From positions 1-39,916 of the IMG/VR virus record IMGVR_UViG_3300036804_000279: a stretch of 39,916 nt of DNA. One strand, written 5' to 3'. The position numbers and the translations under genes were made by a program. This document shows positions 1 through 9,599 of this stretch, piece by piece. The notes beneath the pieces were generated by a model. It had not been told where the DNA came from and searched no databases. It was given only the letters and a program-made list of their open reading frames with translations. The DNA comes from a virus. Within the stretch, counting starts at the first letter, position 1. Every line of letters begins with the position of its first letter.

Positions 1-464
1 GTCGCATAAGGCAGAGGCGGCGCCACCGAGAGGTAAGCCGTCAGGTCCACGATGCCGTTCGTTCCCTGGTATCCGTGATCTACGCACGGCGGCGGGTTAG
101 TATAAACGCCCGTGGTGCAAGTGATCGGCAGCGGCATGGACAACTGAAAGCACGGAATATTGCTGCCTGCCTTCGCGCACAAGGTAAAGTTCCACGCTGA
201 AGGCGTTGGCGTGATCTGGCCGTTGTCGGCCATCGTATAAGTGAAAAAACCATAAGAATTAATCGTCGTAATCGCATTCTGAGGAAATGTCGAGCCGTTC
301 AGCAACGGCAGTTGTGGTGAGGTGTTCTGATTCACGAAGTAAGATGTGACCGTGCCGCCGCCCCATCCTGGGAGCGTTCCCTGCACCGTCACATATCCGT
401 TCCCTTGCCCCAATGCAGGCAGGGAAATAAAGAGTAAAAGCACCAGGCGGCAGAAGAGTTTCAT
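1..464 (-). CDS. Secreted fibre-like protein, 3' part cut by window edge
   Basis: Partial gene: 154 codons read before the left edge. The start ATG at 464 lies 8 bp after the stop of the spike gene, and a GAGGA ribosome-binding sequence overlaps that stop. Residues 1-20 form a Sec signal peptide (Lys near the start, an L/F-rich core, cleavage expected in ALG|QG). The next roughly 100 residues follow the spike's N-terminal domain: GYVTVQGTLPGWGGGTV against GYTAVTANVGSNYSGGTV, then LNGSTFPQN against LNGASFPQN, then P(T/S)PS.W and a Cys-containing strand. It is therefore a paralogue of the spike N-terminus, probably a second fibre or an assembly partner. What the missing C-terminus does cannot be seen. 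Confidence 0.85.
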   Translation of the reverse strand, partial: MKLFCRLVLLLFISLPALGQGNGYVTVQGTLPGWGGGTVTSYFVNQNTSPQLPLLNGSTFPQNAITTINSYGFFTYTMADNGQITPTPSAWNFTLCAKAGSNIPCFQLSMPLPITCTTGVYTNPPPCVDHGYQGTNGIVDLTAYLSVAPPLPYA

Positions 465-472
465 CTGTGTCC

Positions 473-3400
473 TCAATTGATCGCCGCCCGCTTCACTACT
501 CCACCGCCGCTTCCATTCGTAGCGCAGAGATAGAGAAAGCTCGCGTCTGATCCGACGATGCTGCCCGGCGGCTGAGAGCATGCCGCTCCGTCTGTCGGAC
601 TGGCTACGGGAAGCGTCACGGACTGCGGCACAGGGACAAAGCTGATGTAGCCGATCTCAATGCTGGTGGCTGCTGTGCTGGTGCCGTTGATCGTCATCTG
701 CAACGCGCATCCCGTCGCGCTGCTGAAATCAATCACCCCAATCGCCACGTTGGTCCAGGTGGTCGAGATAGGAATGTTGGTGTGGGTTTGGTCGAGATAT
801 CCGCAGCTCGTGGAGGCGTAGGCCCCGAAGGTCTGCGCAGATCCAGAAGACTCGCGCAGCCCCATGGTCCAGATATACTTCCCGGCCGCCATCGCCTGAC
901 CAGGTCCGATGGTTGGCGCTTGCTGCGTCCTCCCGTTAAAGAAGAGAGAGCATTGCACCGTGTTCACGCCGGTTCCCACCCCACAGCCGGAATATCCCTG
1001 CGTCATGTTCGCCGGCGTTCCGTCGAACGTCCAACCAAACCCCGTCCCCGCCTGACTTACCGGGTTCAGCGTGTCCGCCGCAAAGAATCCGCCCTGTGAA
1101 TTGACGTAAGGCGCTGTCAGGTTGCCAGTGGCCGCGAATTCGTTGGTTTGTCCATCCACGGTTGCGGTGCTGTTGCCGTAACTCAGCCGCCCGTCACCGC
1201 TAGGCGCCCCGCCTCCGGTCACCTTGTTGTTCGGCCCCCACGCTAGTACCGGGCTTGCTCCCCACTGGTTGCTGATGCCGGTGTTCGCGAGCGAGTCAGA
1301 AGCGAAGTCAACGACTTCGTTCGAACCATCGATAATCAGCGGAAGGCTGTCCCCCTGCGAGAAAGGCCCGCCGCTGATGTGGTTTCCAGTTCCACCAAGA
1401 TAGTTCACTCCTCCGCCCATGTCGGAGAGTCCCGTCCATGTCGTGCTCGAGAAGTCATATACACCGATCGGCTGGGTAGTGTTGAGCGCTCCAGTCTCCG
1501 CTTCGCAATAGTTATTGCCCGAAAACTGTGCGTCGAAGATCTCCGATCCCCACGAGTACTGCCCGCGATTCAGGCCAACCGTGTCATCCGGGCCATAAGC
1601 GCTCATGTAGGCACATACCGCGGAGCCGGACGGTGCGGCTGGAGTGTAGGGATACCACCCGCTGTTTGGCGGCCCGTTCTGCGAGAAAAGTTGGTTGTTC
1701 GTGAAGGCCATCGTTCCGCCGCCAATCAGCCCCACCGAGTAGCCGACAGAGATATGATTGCTGTCGAAGATGACCGTGTCCGAGGTTGGCACGCCAATGT
1801 AATCGTGGTTGTTCTGCGCCGCCACGCCCTCCCAGATGCCGAACTGCGGCCCGGCGATGTTGTTCCGCTGGAACCAGCTATTGAAGGGCAGCGGGACTAA
1901 GTACATTCCCGCCGTCGAGTTGGTTGACTGGAAGTTATAGGCGTTCTCACCGCTGCCGCCAACGTTCGGCCAAGCGGCAATAGTGTTTCCAACGATGTGG
2001 GACTCCGAAAATGCTCCCGCGCCGGAGAATCCTGTGCCGTCGGGCACCGGCTGCGCGATCGCCGCGTTGCCGATATTGAATGCTGGGTAATACTCCGCCC
2101 CTGCCGGCGTCTGATTGCCGGTACCGTTGATCGTCGTCACCGGCCAGGGAAGCGACGGCATGAACGGATTCAGTGGAACAATCGCCGCACCCACGCTGTG
2201 CGCTGCCGCTGAAGTGCCGTTTTGCGCTCCGGCCGTGAGCTGCAACCACTGACCGTTAACGGCGGGGTAAGAGGAGGTCTGGTAATACTGAAACTCCTCG
2301 CCATCAATCTTGACCAGGCCGAACGGGGCGAAGTCCGATTCAGCGCCCGGCGCCGGCGCCATCGGGTTCAACAGATTAACCGTCATGGGGAAAGTGCGGC
2401 CCGTGGCCGGAATTGCTGTGTTGATCTCCTGCACCGCTGTCCCGCTCGCCGCCGCTCCACGAGCCTCACCCCAGAAGTATTCAGCCTGTGCGACTGTGGC
2501 AGGGATGGCGGCATTCAGCGTGACCGGCGTGCCCGTCCCGCAGCTTCCCGTGCTCGTAATCACGGTAGTGTGCAGCACCGAAGTCAGGTAGGGAAAGACA
2601 ATATCCGCGCCCACCGGAGGCACGCTTCCTGCCGCGCTGAGCACGCACATATTGGCGGAGCCTGAAGTCGTCGAAGCCACGCCGTTATAGGCGTACAACC
2701 CGTAAGGCTCCGATCCGCGTATCCAGCCCGGCCCCAGCGGATTGTTCGCGCTCGGCGTCATCACTCCAACCGGCCGATACAGCGGCGTCTGCGCGGTGGT
2801 CGTCCCGTTGTTATCCCAGTTCCAAGGATGCGTCGCATCGATACGCGCATCGACATAGAACTGCATATATTGGAGGTAACCGCTCGCTCCTTGCGTGGTG
2901 TCGAGTCCGGCGCCGCCGAGAATGCCTCCGTTGGGCAACCCGCTCATCGGTGCGCCACTGAGCGCTAGCGCAGCCGTGCGCGACCAGCAAACACTGCCTG
3001 ATGGATTGCCGGGAAACTGCAGCCTCAAGTCCCCGTTATGCGCGAAGGAGACCGCTTGAGCCAACCCAGCAGTGTCGTCATGGCCGATGGTGACCGAGTA
3101 GTCCGTCACGGAGAACGGAGCCGCAGCCGACATGGTCGCGGTGGTGCCCGGAGACGCTGCGGTGATGGAAGCGTCAAACCGCGTCGGCACACCGCCGACC
3201 AGGCCAACCATTGAAATCCACTTCGGCGTGGTCGTATCGGCATCGGTGGCCGCAAAGGTGTAGCCGCTGTTGATGGTGATGGTCGTGCTCGAAGCCGTGA
3301 CGGTTGCAAACGCGAGCACGGCATCGCAGGCCGCTCCGGAGCTGGTTACGCTCCACGGCTTCGCGCCGATCCTGTTGTCCTGCACTGGATTGTTGCTGGT

Positions 3401-5881
3401 GTTTGCAAACGGTGGTTCCGGCCCGTTGATATGTAGCACGCTGCCGCTCTGCGCGTTAACCGCGGCCTGCATCTGTGAGCCGCTTAACCCGGTCGGGACC
3501 GTGGAGCTATTGCCGTTCGGCCCCACAGTGGTGCTTGATCCGGTGTTTGGTCCAAAAGCATCCTGATACTGGTTGAACGATGCGACCGCTCCTGTGCCAG
3601 CCGCGCCTGTTTGCGAGATCGTTGTGGTACCTCCAACCGTCGAAACAGAGATTGTCCCGGCTCCGGTAACCGTCTGCGCCCCGGTCGATCCGTTCAGGCT
3701 TGGGATCCCAGTTGGCGGCGGTGCAGCCCAAGTGCAATTACCGCTCAAGAAAGTTGAGCTGCTCGGCGTTCCCGTAGGGGTTGCGGTGCAATTGAAATGC
3801 TGCAACATCGCAAACGTGCCGGCAAGGTCGGGGATGGTGTTGTTTCTTGCGATGCTCGCCGAGGAAACAACCCGACTATACCCACCGTTGCTGCTGCCGA
3901 GAAGATAGCCCGCACTAGAAGAAATTTCTCCAGCAACATCTAAGCCTCCGTCCGAATAACTGTCATAGAAGGACGGGATCTTATTTATACCGACATACGC
4001 CAGTTTGAACGTCCCGCCGCCGAAGATATCGACGTCCTTCCGTGCGGCGAAACTGCCGATGACTGTGTGCTCCCAGCTATTTGCTCCGTTTGTGGCATCG
4101 ATGCCGAAGTAACACTCTGTGCACGATTGATAAACCCCTATTATGTTGGATTGAGTTCCTGCATCTACCAGAACACTCACGTTCGTGTTCGTCGGCCCAG
4201 CCTCACATCGCACCCGATCTAGTTTGTTGAACGCTGCGTTATTAGAACCATTCGCGGCAAGGTGAACGCAGTTAGTTGTCCATCCTTCCAATCCTACGCT
4301 GGAAAGAAGGCTATTATTAGCCCCATCGGCAAGAAAAGATATTCCAGTCGCATTGACCGAGCCACCGTAAAAGCGAGTGTCATTTGCCCCGTTGGTAAGA
4401 TAAATCCCCATCCCGCTGTGTGCTGTTCCCACGTCGTTCGAGTTGAAACTATAGAAATCGTTGAAGTATGCACCGCCGTTATAGGTTCCATTTGCGCCGT
4501 CAACAACGGCAACCGCCGCCGCGCCAAGCTGAGTCGAGATCACTGCTGTACCTGAGCAGGTGGCCGTGCCGCTTCCGGCCGTGGCCGAAGTGGGCGCTGC
4601 CGTGGCGCCCGTCCCCAGCGAGGTCATCGAAAGCGCCGTTCCGCTCGCGATCGTGTTTGTCCCGGTCAAAGTAAGCGTTGCTGTGGCCGTAGAGCCATTG
4701 TTGAAGCTAGTCAAAGTGCAAGTCTGCCCTGGAGCTGTACCCACCGGCCCCGAACCAGTGGCTGTGATCCCAGAAGTGTAGGTACCCCCGTTGACTATGC
4801 CTGCTGGATTGGTCTGACTACCATCCGTGTAGACGTTCACGTTTACAATTTGCGACCACAGGGAACCTTTAAGGTATATCCCACCCAGGGCCGCGGAATT
4901 ACCGGCGATTGAGAATGTGCAGTTATGAATCTTCAAGTTATGGATTGCATTGGTCGCGGGAGTACCGCTCGTCAAGTTAGCTCTGGGGTTATAAACTGCC
5001 CAATTAGGCCCCGTGATATCGAAGATCACGCCGCCGTCAGCGGAGATGCTACCGCTTGCGCAGTCGATTGTCTGATCGGTATAGACCGCTAGTCCCGGAG
5101 TCGAATATGTTTCTGACGGAAAATAGACCCGGCTTCCAGCGCCTCCGGCGTCAAGGCAGGCTTGCGGAGTTGAGTATTGCGCGCAGTTCAGCTCGCCGTT
5201 GACCGATTTCGCAACCGCAGCTCCAGGGACCATCAGATTCTGTCCCGTCGCGTCTGTGGTTATGCTGGAACCCTGGATGTTGGTCCCCGGAGAGTTGTAC
5301 TGCCCCAGTTGGTGTTGGGTCGCCGGGATAACTCCGCCGCCGCCGCTGCCGCCCAGTTGCCATCCACCATTCACACACGCGTAGAGATTTGGCGGCGTCG
5401 TAAGTTGCGTGTAGATTTGGTTGTTCGTGCAATGCCCCGTCGGCACCGCCGCGCCGGAACACGTCGGGCCCTGGCAGTTCGTAGGCAACACAAGAGAATT
5501 GCTGATATCTTCGCTGGTCCCGCTAATGGTCAAGAGCGTAGGCGTGCAGGGCGGCCCGGCGCCGGTCGCGCCGCACACAATAATCTTCCATTGCGATGGA
5601 CTCGGAATGACCAGCGCATTGCTCGCCAAGGTCAGGGAAAATGCGCCCGTCGCCGAAATGTTGGTCGGAACATTCTGCGGGAAGCTGGCGCCGTTCAGGT
5701 TCGGCTTGGTTGGCGAGCTGCTCTGATTCGCAAACTGCGCCGTCACCGTCCCGCCGGAATAGTTGCTGCCCACGTTGGCCGTAACCGCGGTATAACCGCC
5801 GCTCTGCGCCAGGGCCGCTCCGCAAAGCAAGGCGAAAAATAGGAAGTAGAACAGAACCCGCCAGACCTTCGCTGTCTTCAT
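473..5881 (-). CDS. Giant beta-helical tail spike/fibre with Sec signal peptide (1802 aa)
   Basis: Residues 1-25 are a textbook Sec signal (hydrophobic LFYFLFFALLCGAALA, cleavage before Q26). About 26-125 is a small beta domain shared with the next gene. About 225-680 contains a pectate-lyase-like entry (ACLDAGGAGSRVYFPSETY, then IDCASGSISADGG and IHNLKIHNCTFSIAGN), typical of right-handed beta-helix spikes. A second helix-like half spans about 760-1560. Near the C-terminus is a jelly-roll-like segment (GFGWTFDGTPAN, SFVPVP), and the end GSDASFLYLCATNGSGG resembles the tip segments of phage fibres. It is the largest gene in the late operon. Its start overlaps the previous stop (ATGA). Likely role: receptor binding and surface polysaccharide degradation. 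A signal peptide is unusual for a protein expected to assemble in the cytoplasm. An alternative is a secreted adhesin. Confidence 0.85.
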   Translation of the reverse strand: MKTAKVWRVLFYFLFFALLCGAALAQSGGYTAVTANVGSNYSGGTVTAQFANQSSSPTKPNLNGASFPQNVPTNISATGAFSLTLASNALVIPSPSQWKIIVCGATGAGPPCTPTLLTISGTSEDISNSLVLPTNCQGPTCSGAAVPTGHCTNNQIYTQLTTPPNLYACVNGGWQLGGSGGGGVIPATQHQLGQYNSPGTNIQGSSITTDATGQNLMVPGAAVAKSVNGELNCAQYSTPQACLDAGGAGSRVYFPSETYSTPGLAVYTDQTIDCASGSISADGGVIFDITGPNWAVYNPRANLTSGTPATNAIHNLKIHNCTFSIAGNSAALGGIYLKGSLWSQIVNVNVYTDGSQTNPAGIVNGGTYTSGITATGSGPVGTAPGQTCTLTSFNNGSTATATLTLTGTNTIASGTALSMTSLGTGATAAPTSATAGSGTATCSGTAVISTQLGAAAVAVVDGANGTYNGGAYFNDFYSFNSNDVGTAHSGMGIYLTNGANDTRFYGGSVNATGISFLADGANNSLLSSVGLEGWTTNCVHLAANGSNNAAFNKLDRVRCEAGPTNTNVSVLVDAGTQSNIIGVYQSCTECYFGIDATNGANSWEHTVIGSFAARKDVDIFGGGTFKLAYVGINKIPSFYDSYSDGGLDVAGEISSSAGYLLGSSNGGYSRVVSSASIARNNTIPDLAGTFAMLQHFNCTATPTGTPSSSTFLSGNCTWAAPPPTGIPSLNGSTGAQTVTGAGTISVSTVGGTTTISQTGAAGTGAVASFNQYQDAFGPNTGSSTTVGPNGNSSTVPTGLSGSQMQAAVNAQSGSVLHINGPEPPFANTSNNPVQDNRIGAKPWSVTSSGAACDAVLAFATVTASSTTITINSGYTFAATDADTTTPKWISMVGLVGGVPTRFDASITAASPGTTATMSAAAPFSVTDYSVTIGHDDTAGLAQAVSFAHNGDLRLQFPGNPSGSVCWSRTAALALSGAPMSGLPNGGILGGAGLDTTQGASGYLQYMQFYVDARIDATHPWNWDNNGTTTAQTPLYRPVGVMTPSANNPLGPGWIRGSEPYGLYAYNGVASTTSGSANMCVLSAAGSVPPVGADIVFPYLTSVLHTTVITSTGSCGTGTPVTLNAAIPATVAQAEYFWGEARGAAASGTAVQEINTAIPATGRTFPMTVNLLNPMAPAPGAESDFAPFGLVKIDGEEFQYYQTSSYPAVNGQWLQLTAGAQNGTSAAAHSVGAAIVPLNPFMPSLPWPVTTINGTGNQTPAGAEYYPAFNIGNAAIAQPVPDGTGFSGAGAFSESHIVGNTIAAWPNVGGSGENAYNFQSTNSTAGMYLVPLPFNSWFQRNNIAGPQFGIWEGVAAQNNHDYIGVPTSDTVIFDSNHISVGYSVGLIGGGTMAFTNNQLFSQNGPPNSGWYPYTPAAPSGSAVCAYMSAYGPDDTVGLNRGQYSWGSEIFDAQFSGNNYCEAETGALNTTQPIGVYDFSSTTWTGLSDMGGGVNYLGGTGNHISGGPFSQGDSLPLIIDGSNEVVDFASDSLANTGISNQWGASPVLAWGPNNKVTGGGAPSGDGRLSYGNSTATVDGQTNEFAATGNLTAPYVNSQGGFFAADTLNPVSQAGTGFGWTFDGTPANMTQGYSGCGVGTGVNTVQCSLFFNGRTQQAPTIGPGQAMAAGKYIWTMGLRESSGSAQTFGAYASTSCGYLDQTHTNIPISTTWTNVAIGVIDFSSATGCALQMTINGTSTAATSIEIGYISFVPVPQSVTLPVASPTDGAACSQPPGSIVGSDASFLYLCATNGSGGGVVKRAAIN

Positions 5882-7491
5882 TGCACTCCCGGAAAGCCGT
5901 CGTCTGCCGGCGCCGCCGCCGGCTTCCGCTCGTTGATGGTGAGTTCGTCTACTCCGTAAGGAACGGCGCGGATCGCGCCCGCTGCGGCCGTGCGCATCGC
6001 CCGCAGCATCGCCGCCGAAACGCCTGGCCGGGTCAGCGCTTGCGCTATCAGCCGCATGGCGCCCACCTCTCCACCGATTGACACCGCCGCGTCTACCGCG
6101 CTGTGGGTCATCCCCAGCACCAGGCCGGCCGTGCTGCCCAGCGCGATCAGCATCCGCATGGTGTGCATCTGGCCTTGGGTGCTGTGTGCTCCGCCAGCCT
6201 GGATCTTGTTCAGTAACCGGCTCGCGTCCATCACCTGCTCGTATTGCTGGCCGAAGATGATCCGCCCCCGGCCCTCGCCCAGGCTCTTCAAACTCTTGGC
6301 CAGGTCGCGGTAGCCCAGCGCTCCGGTCTGTGGATCGGCGGCGCGGTCCAACATGCTTTCCAAGGTGCTGCGGGCTACGTTCTGTTGCACCTGCGGCGGC
6401 ATGACCGTACGCAAAATGCGCAGCTCGTCCAGCCCGGCGTTGCGCACATAGGAGCCGATAATCTCCGGTTTGTTGGTCTTCAGGATTTTCGCGAACGTCT
6501 GAATGTCCACCGTCTTTCGCGCATCGCGCCAGGCGTTGCGCGCGGCCTCGAGCTTTTTCACCGTCTCCGCGTTCGATTGCCCGAAGCCCTTGTAAAACTC
6601 CGCCTGTTTCTGCACCGCCGCGTCCAGCTCCTCCGGACTCAGGTTTTCTCCCGCTCGTCCGAGCAACTGTTTTACTTCCTCGAATTTCGCTGTAGCCGGC
6701 CCGATCGCCTGTTTGCGGTAGTTGGCGATTACCTGTTTCACCGCGTTCCCGGTTTGCTCCGGAGTCAGCTTTTGGGTGCTCAGCGCGTCGAGTTGTTTTT
6801 CCAGCAGCGCTTCCGCTTCCTGTTCCTGCGCCGCGCGGAAGGTGTGCAGCGGGCCCATCGCTCCCGGAACATGTCCCGCGGCGCCTTCGACCATCTGCAG
6901 GCCTTTGGATCCGGAGGCCTCGCCCGGAGTCAGGCGCACGCCGTTTCCCGCCACCGCGTCACGCACTGTTTGTGCCGACTTTTCGAAGGGAGAAGCGAGT
7001 TTGGAGAAGACCTTCCCCGTGCCTCGCGCCGTCAGCTCCGCCGCGGCGTTCATGCCTGCCTGCTCCGCCATTTGCTTGGCTGTGCCCCCGCGCGTTGTGG
7101 GCAATTCGTCGTTGCCGAAGATCGCCGAAGTCAGCAGCTCGCGCACACCCTCGCCCATCGCTCCGCCGCCGGCAGCGCCCAGCGGAGCTCCGGCCACCGC
7201 GCCCGGTCCCGTAGCCATCCCTCCAACCAGGCCGCCCACAGTTCCTCCCACCGCCGGCAACAGCGGCAAAGCCTTGTTCGCGATCGCGTAGCCTTTTTGC
7301 CGGAACCAGTCTCGAGTACCCATCGCCGGCGGAGCCGAGATTGCATCCTGTGCGGCCGGCGCAGCGGGTGCCGCCGGCGCGGTGGCCACCGGTTTGGCCT
7401 GGCCGCGGGCAACATTCTTGATCTGCCCATCCGCTGTCCGGACCCGCAACGATCCATCGGCATTCGTGCCAACCACTGTTCCCGTGGGCAT
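5878..7491 (-). CDS. Probable internal/ejection virion protein (537 aa)
   Basis: The N-terminus is a short basic/Ala-Pro-rich region. Residues about 75-115 are a Gly/Ala-rich zipper (VGGTVGGLVGGMATGPG and on), typical of proteins that insert into membranes. Residues 180-400 are helical and charged (KLTPEQTGNAVKQVI, EELDAAVQKQAEFYKGFGQ). A second hydrophobic Ala/Gly-rich stretch (about 445-500) precedes the C-terminus. Its start overlaps the previous stop as TAATG, and its stop overlaps the spike start as ATGA. The location between tail genes and the spike, plus this composition, fits the internal proteins that short-tailed phages eject into the host envelope. No enzymatic motif is visible; the family assignment is by context and composition only. 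Confidence 0.6.
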   Translation of the reverse strand: MPTGTVVGTNADGSLRVRTADGQIKNVARGQAKPVATAPAAPAAPAAQDAISAPPAMGTRDWFRQKGYAIANKALPLLPAVGGTVGGLVGGMATGPGAVAGAPLGAAGGGAMGEGVRELLTSAIFGNDELPTTRGGTAKQMAEQAGMNAAAELTARGTGKVFSKLASPFEKSAQTVRDAVAGNGVRLTPGEASGSKGLQMVEGAAGHVPGAMGPLHTFRAAQEQEAEALLEKQLDALSTQKLTPEQTGNAVKQVIANYRKQAIGPATAKFEEVKQLLGRAGENLSPEELDAAVQKQAEFYKGFGQSNAETVKKLEAARNAWRDARKTVDIQTFAKILKTNKPEIIGSYVRNAGLDELRILRTVMPPQVQQNVARSTLESMLDRAADPQTGALGYRDLAKSLKSLGEGRGRIIFGQQYEQVMDASRLLNKIQAGGAHSTQGQMHTMRMLIALGSTAGLVLGMTHSAVDAAVSIGGEVGAMRLIAQALTRPGVSAAMLRAMRTAAAGAIRAVPYGVDELTINERKPAAAPADDGFPGVQ

Positions 7492-8996
7492 TAGAAATTC
7501 ACCTGGGTCCCTGGCTGAATCTCACCGCCGCCGCCGCCGGCGCCAGGAGCCGCGTCGTCGCCCTTGGGAAAATAGCCGTACTTCATCGCCGTGGTCAGCT
7601 CTTTGTGCAAGAGGCCCATTTTGTAGCGCGCCTCGGCGTAACTGACTGTGGTTGCCGGATCGGGCAGATCGGTAAGATAGCGGCCCATTTGCGCCTCGCT
7701 CGCGTTGCCGCCGGTGATTTTCCGCAAGCCTCCCATCAGCGATCGCACGTAGTTGAGCTGATCGAGGAAAGCTTGCTGGCGGCTGTTCAACAGCAAAGCC
7801 TTACGTGCGTGGTAAGCCATCCGGCCGGTCGAGCTCTCTGGAGCATCCGGCGTCATGCCTGACATCCAAAATCCACTGAAGCCGCCGAGCGTGCCCAGCA
7901 GCTTCGGATCCATCAGCTTCACGACCGCCACATCCGCTTCCTGGATCTGCAGTTGCTCTTTCGGCGTTAGCGATCCCTGGCCCTTCCAGCCGTAGGCCCG
8001 CGCCACCGATTCAGCCGCGCCCCGCGCCTGCACGGGGATTTTGGCCGTGTCCTGCCCCTGAATCAGGTCGGTGGCAAACTGCCGCACCAGGGGATTCAGC
8101 CCCGGCCGGTCCGGAATGGCTCCATCCTTTCCATCCCACGTCAGTCCGCGGTAGGTCCCGACAGTGAGCGGTTGTCCTGCCGCCGGCGGCGCGCTTTTCC
8201 CGGTCCCGGAGGTTGGAGCCGGCGCCGGCGGCGCGCTTCTCCCGGTCCCGGTCCGGGCGGGCGGTGAAGTTGGACGCGGCGCGGAAACCCCACCTTGCCG
8301 GGGCGCTGCAGGGCCGCCCTGCACGCCCGGCGCTCCGGGAGACCCAACTCCCCCTAAATAGCTCTGAGGGGCTGCTGGAGCGCCCCCCAGGCCGCCGAGT
8401 AACGGTCGCCGGATCGATGTACTGGTAGTGGGATTGCCAAAAATATCGAACCCGGTCCGCGTCGTCTCCGAAGGAATCAGCGAGCGCGGCGGCGCCGTCG
8501 CCGCCTGCCAGACCAGGTTCCCGTCTGCGTCGTAGTAATACGCCGAGCAGCCGCTCGCGTCGCATCTGACTTCCCGGTGCTCCGCCTGCCTGCCCGTCAA
8601 TTTCCGCACTACCGTCTGGCTGGCGTCTTCCTCGGAAAGCCCGATCGCCGTAAGCCCGCGGTACATCGTCTCCTGCGCCGTCTCCGGAGGTCCCCCGGGC
8701 AGCTCCCGCAAGCTCACTTCCCCGGTCACCGGATTCTGCATCCGCTGCCATGTCTTGCCCCGGGCCACGAACGGATTGCCTAGCGTAGTCGGCTGGCGCT
8801 CCGTCTCCGCGGTGAATTCCCCTTGCTGGACTTTTTGTTGGAGGAGCTTTTCGTTGAGTGCGCTGGTCCGCTGTTGTTGCGCGGTGGCTAGCCGCTTAAC
8901 CAGCTCGTCCCGCGCGGCATCGGTCGCCTCGGCCTTTTGTGCGCCCAGATTGCCCAGGGCGCCGAGTCCGCCGAATAGTCCTGCCAGTGCTCCCAT
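7491..8996 (-). CDS. Probable internal virion protein (501 aa)
   Basis: It starts with a Gly/Leu-rich hydrophobic segment (GALAGLFGGLGALGNLG), followed by a helical Gln-rich stretch (residues 20-60), a compact middle with an RCDASGCSAYYYDADGN hairpin, and a long Pro/Gly/Ala linker (about 205-275). The C-terminal half is globular and helical (NPLVRQFATDLIQGQDTAK, GMTPDAPESSTGRMAYHARKA). The end is Gly-rich and reads into the next start (TAATG). This arrangement resembles the T7/P22-type internal virion proteins. I recognise no catalytic domain. It sits in the same operon as the other putative ejection proteins at 5878, 9007 and 9600. Confidence 0.6.
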   Translation of the reverse strand: MGALAGLFGGLGALGNLGAQKAEATDAARDELVKRLATAQQQRTSALNEKLLQQKVQQGEFTAETERQPTTLGNPFVARGKTWQRMQNPVTGEVSLRELPGGPPETAQETMYRGLTAIGLSEEDASQTVVRKLTGRQAEHREVRCDASGCSAYYYDADGNLVWQAATAPPRSLIPSETTRTGFDIFGNPTTSTSIRRPLLGGLGGAPAAPQSYLGGVGSPGAPGVQGGPAAPRQGGVSAPRPTSPPARTGTGRSAPPAPAPTSGTGKSAPPAAGQPLTVGTYRGLTWDGKDGAIPDRPGLNPLVRQFATDLIQGQDTAKIPVQARGAAESVARAYGWKGQGSLTPKEQLQIQEADVAVVKLMDPKLLGTLGGFSGFWMSGMTPDAPESSTGRMAYHARKALLLNSRQQAFLDQLNYVRSLMGGLRKITGGNASEAQMGRYLTDLPDPATTVSYAEARYKMGLLHKELTTAMKYGYFPKGDDAAPGAGGGGGEIQPGTQVNF

Positions 8997-9006
8997 AGCT
9001 GTGGCC

Positions 9007-9588
9007 TCATGCCGCTAGTCCGAAAGGTGCGCTCTCATCGCCGGTTGAATAGTCGGTGTACGGGTTATCGGGTGTCGAAAAAGATTCGGGATTGTAACCG
9101 CTGCCGTTCAGCGGATTGGTGTTGTTCTGCAACTGCAGTTGCTTCATGATGCCGCTCAGGTTCACATAAGGCAGCGTCGTGCCCTTGGAGCTGCCCAGCA
9201 GGCCCAGCGAGCTCAGCAGTGTATTCAGCGCCGTACTCTGGTTTTGCTGGATGTACGGCGCCTCAGCCTGGGTTAAGGCCGAGGTAATCGCCGCCGGCGA
9301 CGATCCCAGCCCCTGCTGTGCCAAGGTTCCCTGCACCTGATTCTGCAGCTCGTCCGTCAACCCCGCGGAAAGCGGCTGCTGGTAGGAGGCCGCCGCCGCC
9401 GCCATCTTGGTCGGATCTTTGACCAGGTTGGAGATGTAGCTTTGGTTCTGTTGCTGTTGCCGCTGGGTCAGAAAGTTTTGGATGCCGCTGTAGACATTCG
9501 TTCCCGCGCCCGCCAGCCCCAGCAGTGAATTCAGGCCCTTGCCGTTGTTGGTAAAGAACGAACCCACCGAGCTAAGAATGTCCGACAT
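9007..9588 (-). CDS. Gln/Ser-rich virion-associated protein (193 aa)
   Basis: The amphipathic N-terminus (SDILSSVGSFFTNNGKGLNSLLGLAGAG) is followed by a Gln-rich linker (TQRQQQQNQSYIS) and an Ala/Gln/Leu-rich helical middle (QNQVQGTLAQQGLGSSPAAITSALTQAEAP). The C-terminus is Asn/Pro/Tyr-rich. The composition matches small ejection proteins such as the P22 gp7/gp20 class. I infer the role from composition and from neighbours, not from a motif. It lies 10 bp upstream of the 501-aa gene and 11 bp after the 144-aa gene, so they are co-transcribed. Confidence 0.6.
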   Translation of the reverse strand: MSDILSSVGSFFTNNGKGLNSLLGLAGAGTNVYSGIQNFLTQRQQQQNQSYISNLVKDPTKMAAAAASYQQPLSAGLTDELQNQVQGTLAQQGLGSSPAAITSALTQAEAPYIQQNQSTALNTLLSSLGLLGSSKGTTLPYVNLSGIMKQLQLQNNTNPLNGSGYNPESFSTPDNPYTDYSTGDESAPFGLAA

Positions 9589-9599
9589 AGTTCCCGCCT

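Noticed and set aside
6244-7494. 416-codon plus-strand open frame opposite the 537-aa virion gene
   Set aside because: Arg/His/Leu-rich shadow of a GC-rich gene; no ribosome-binding site and neighbours point to the minus strand. Similar plus-strand frames at 11415, 12969, 15395, 17128, 18664 and 24417 are rejected likewise.
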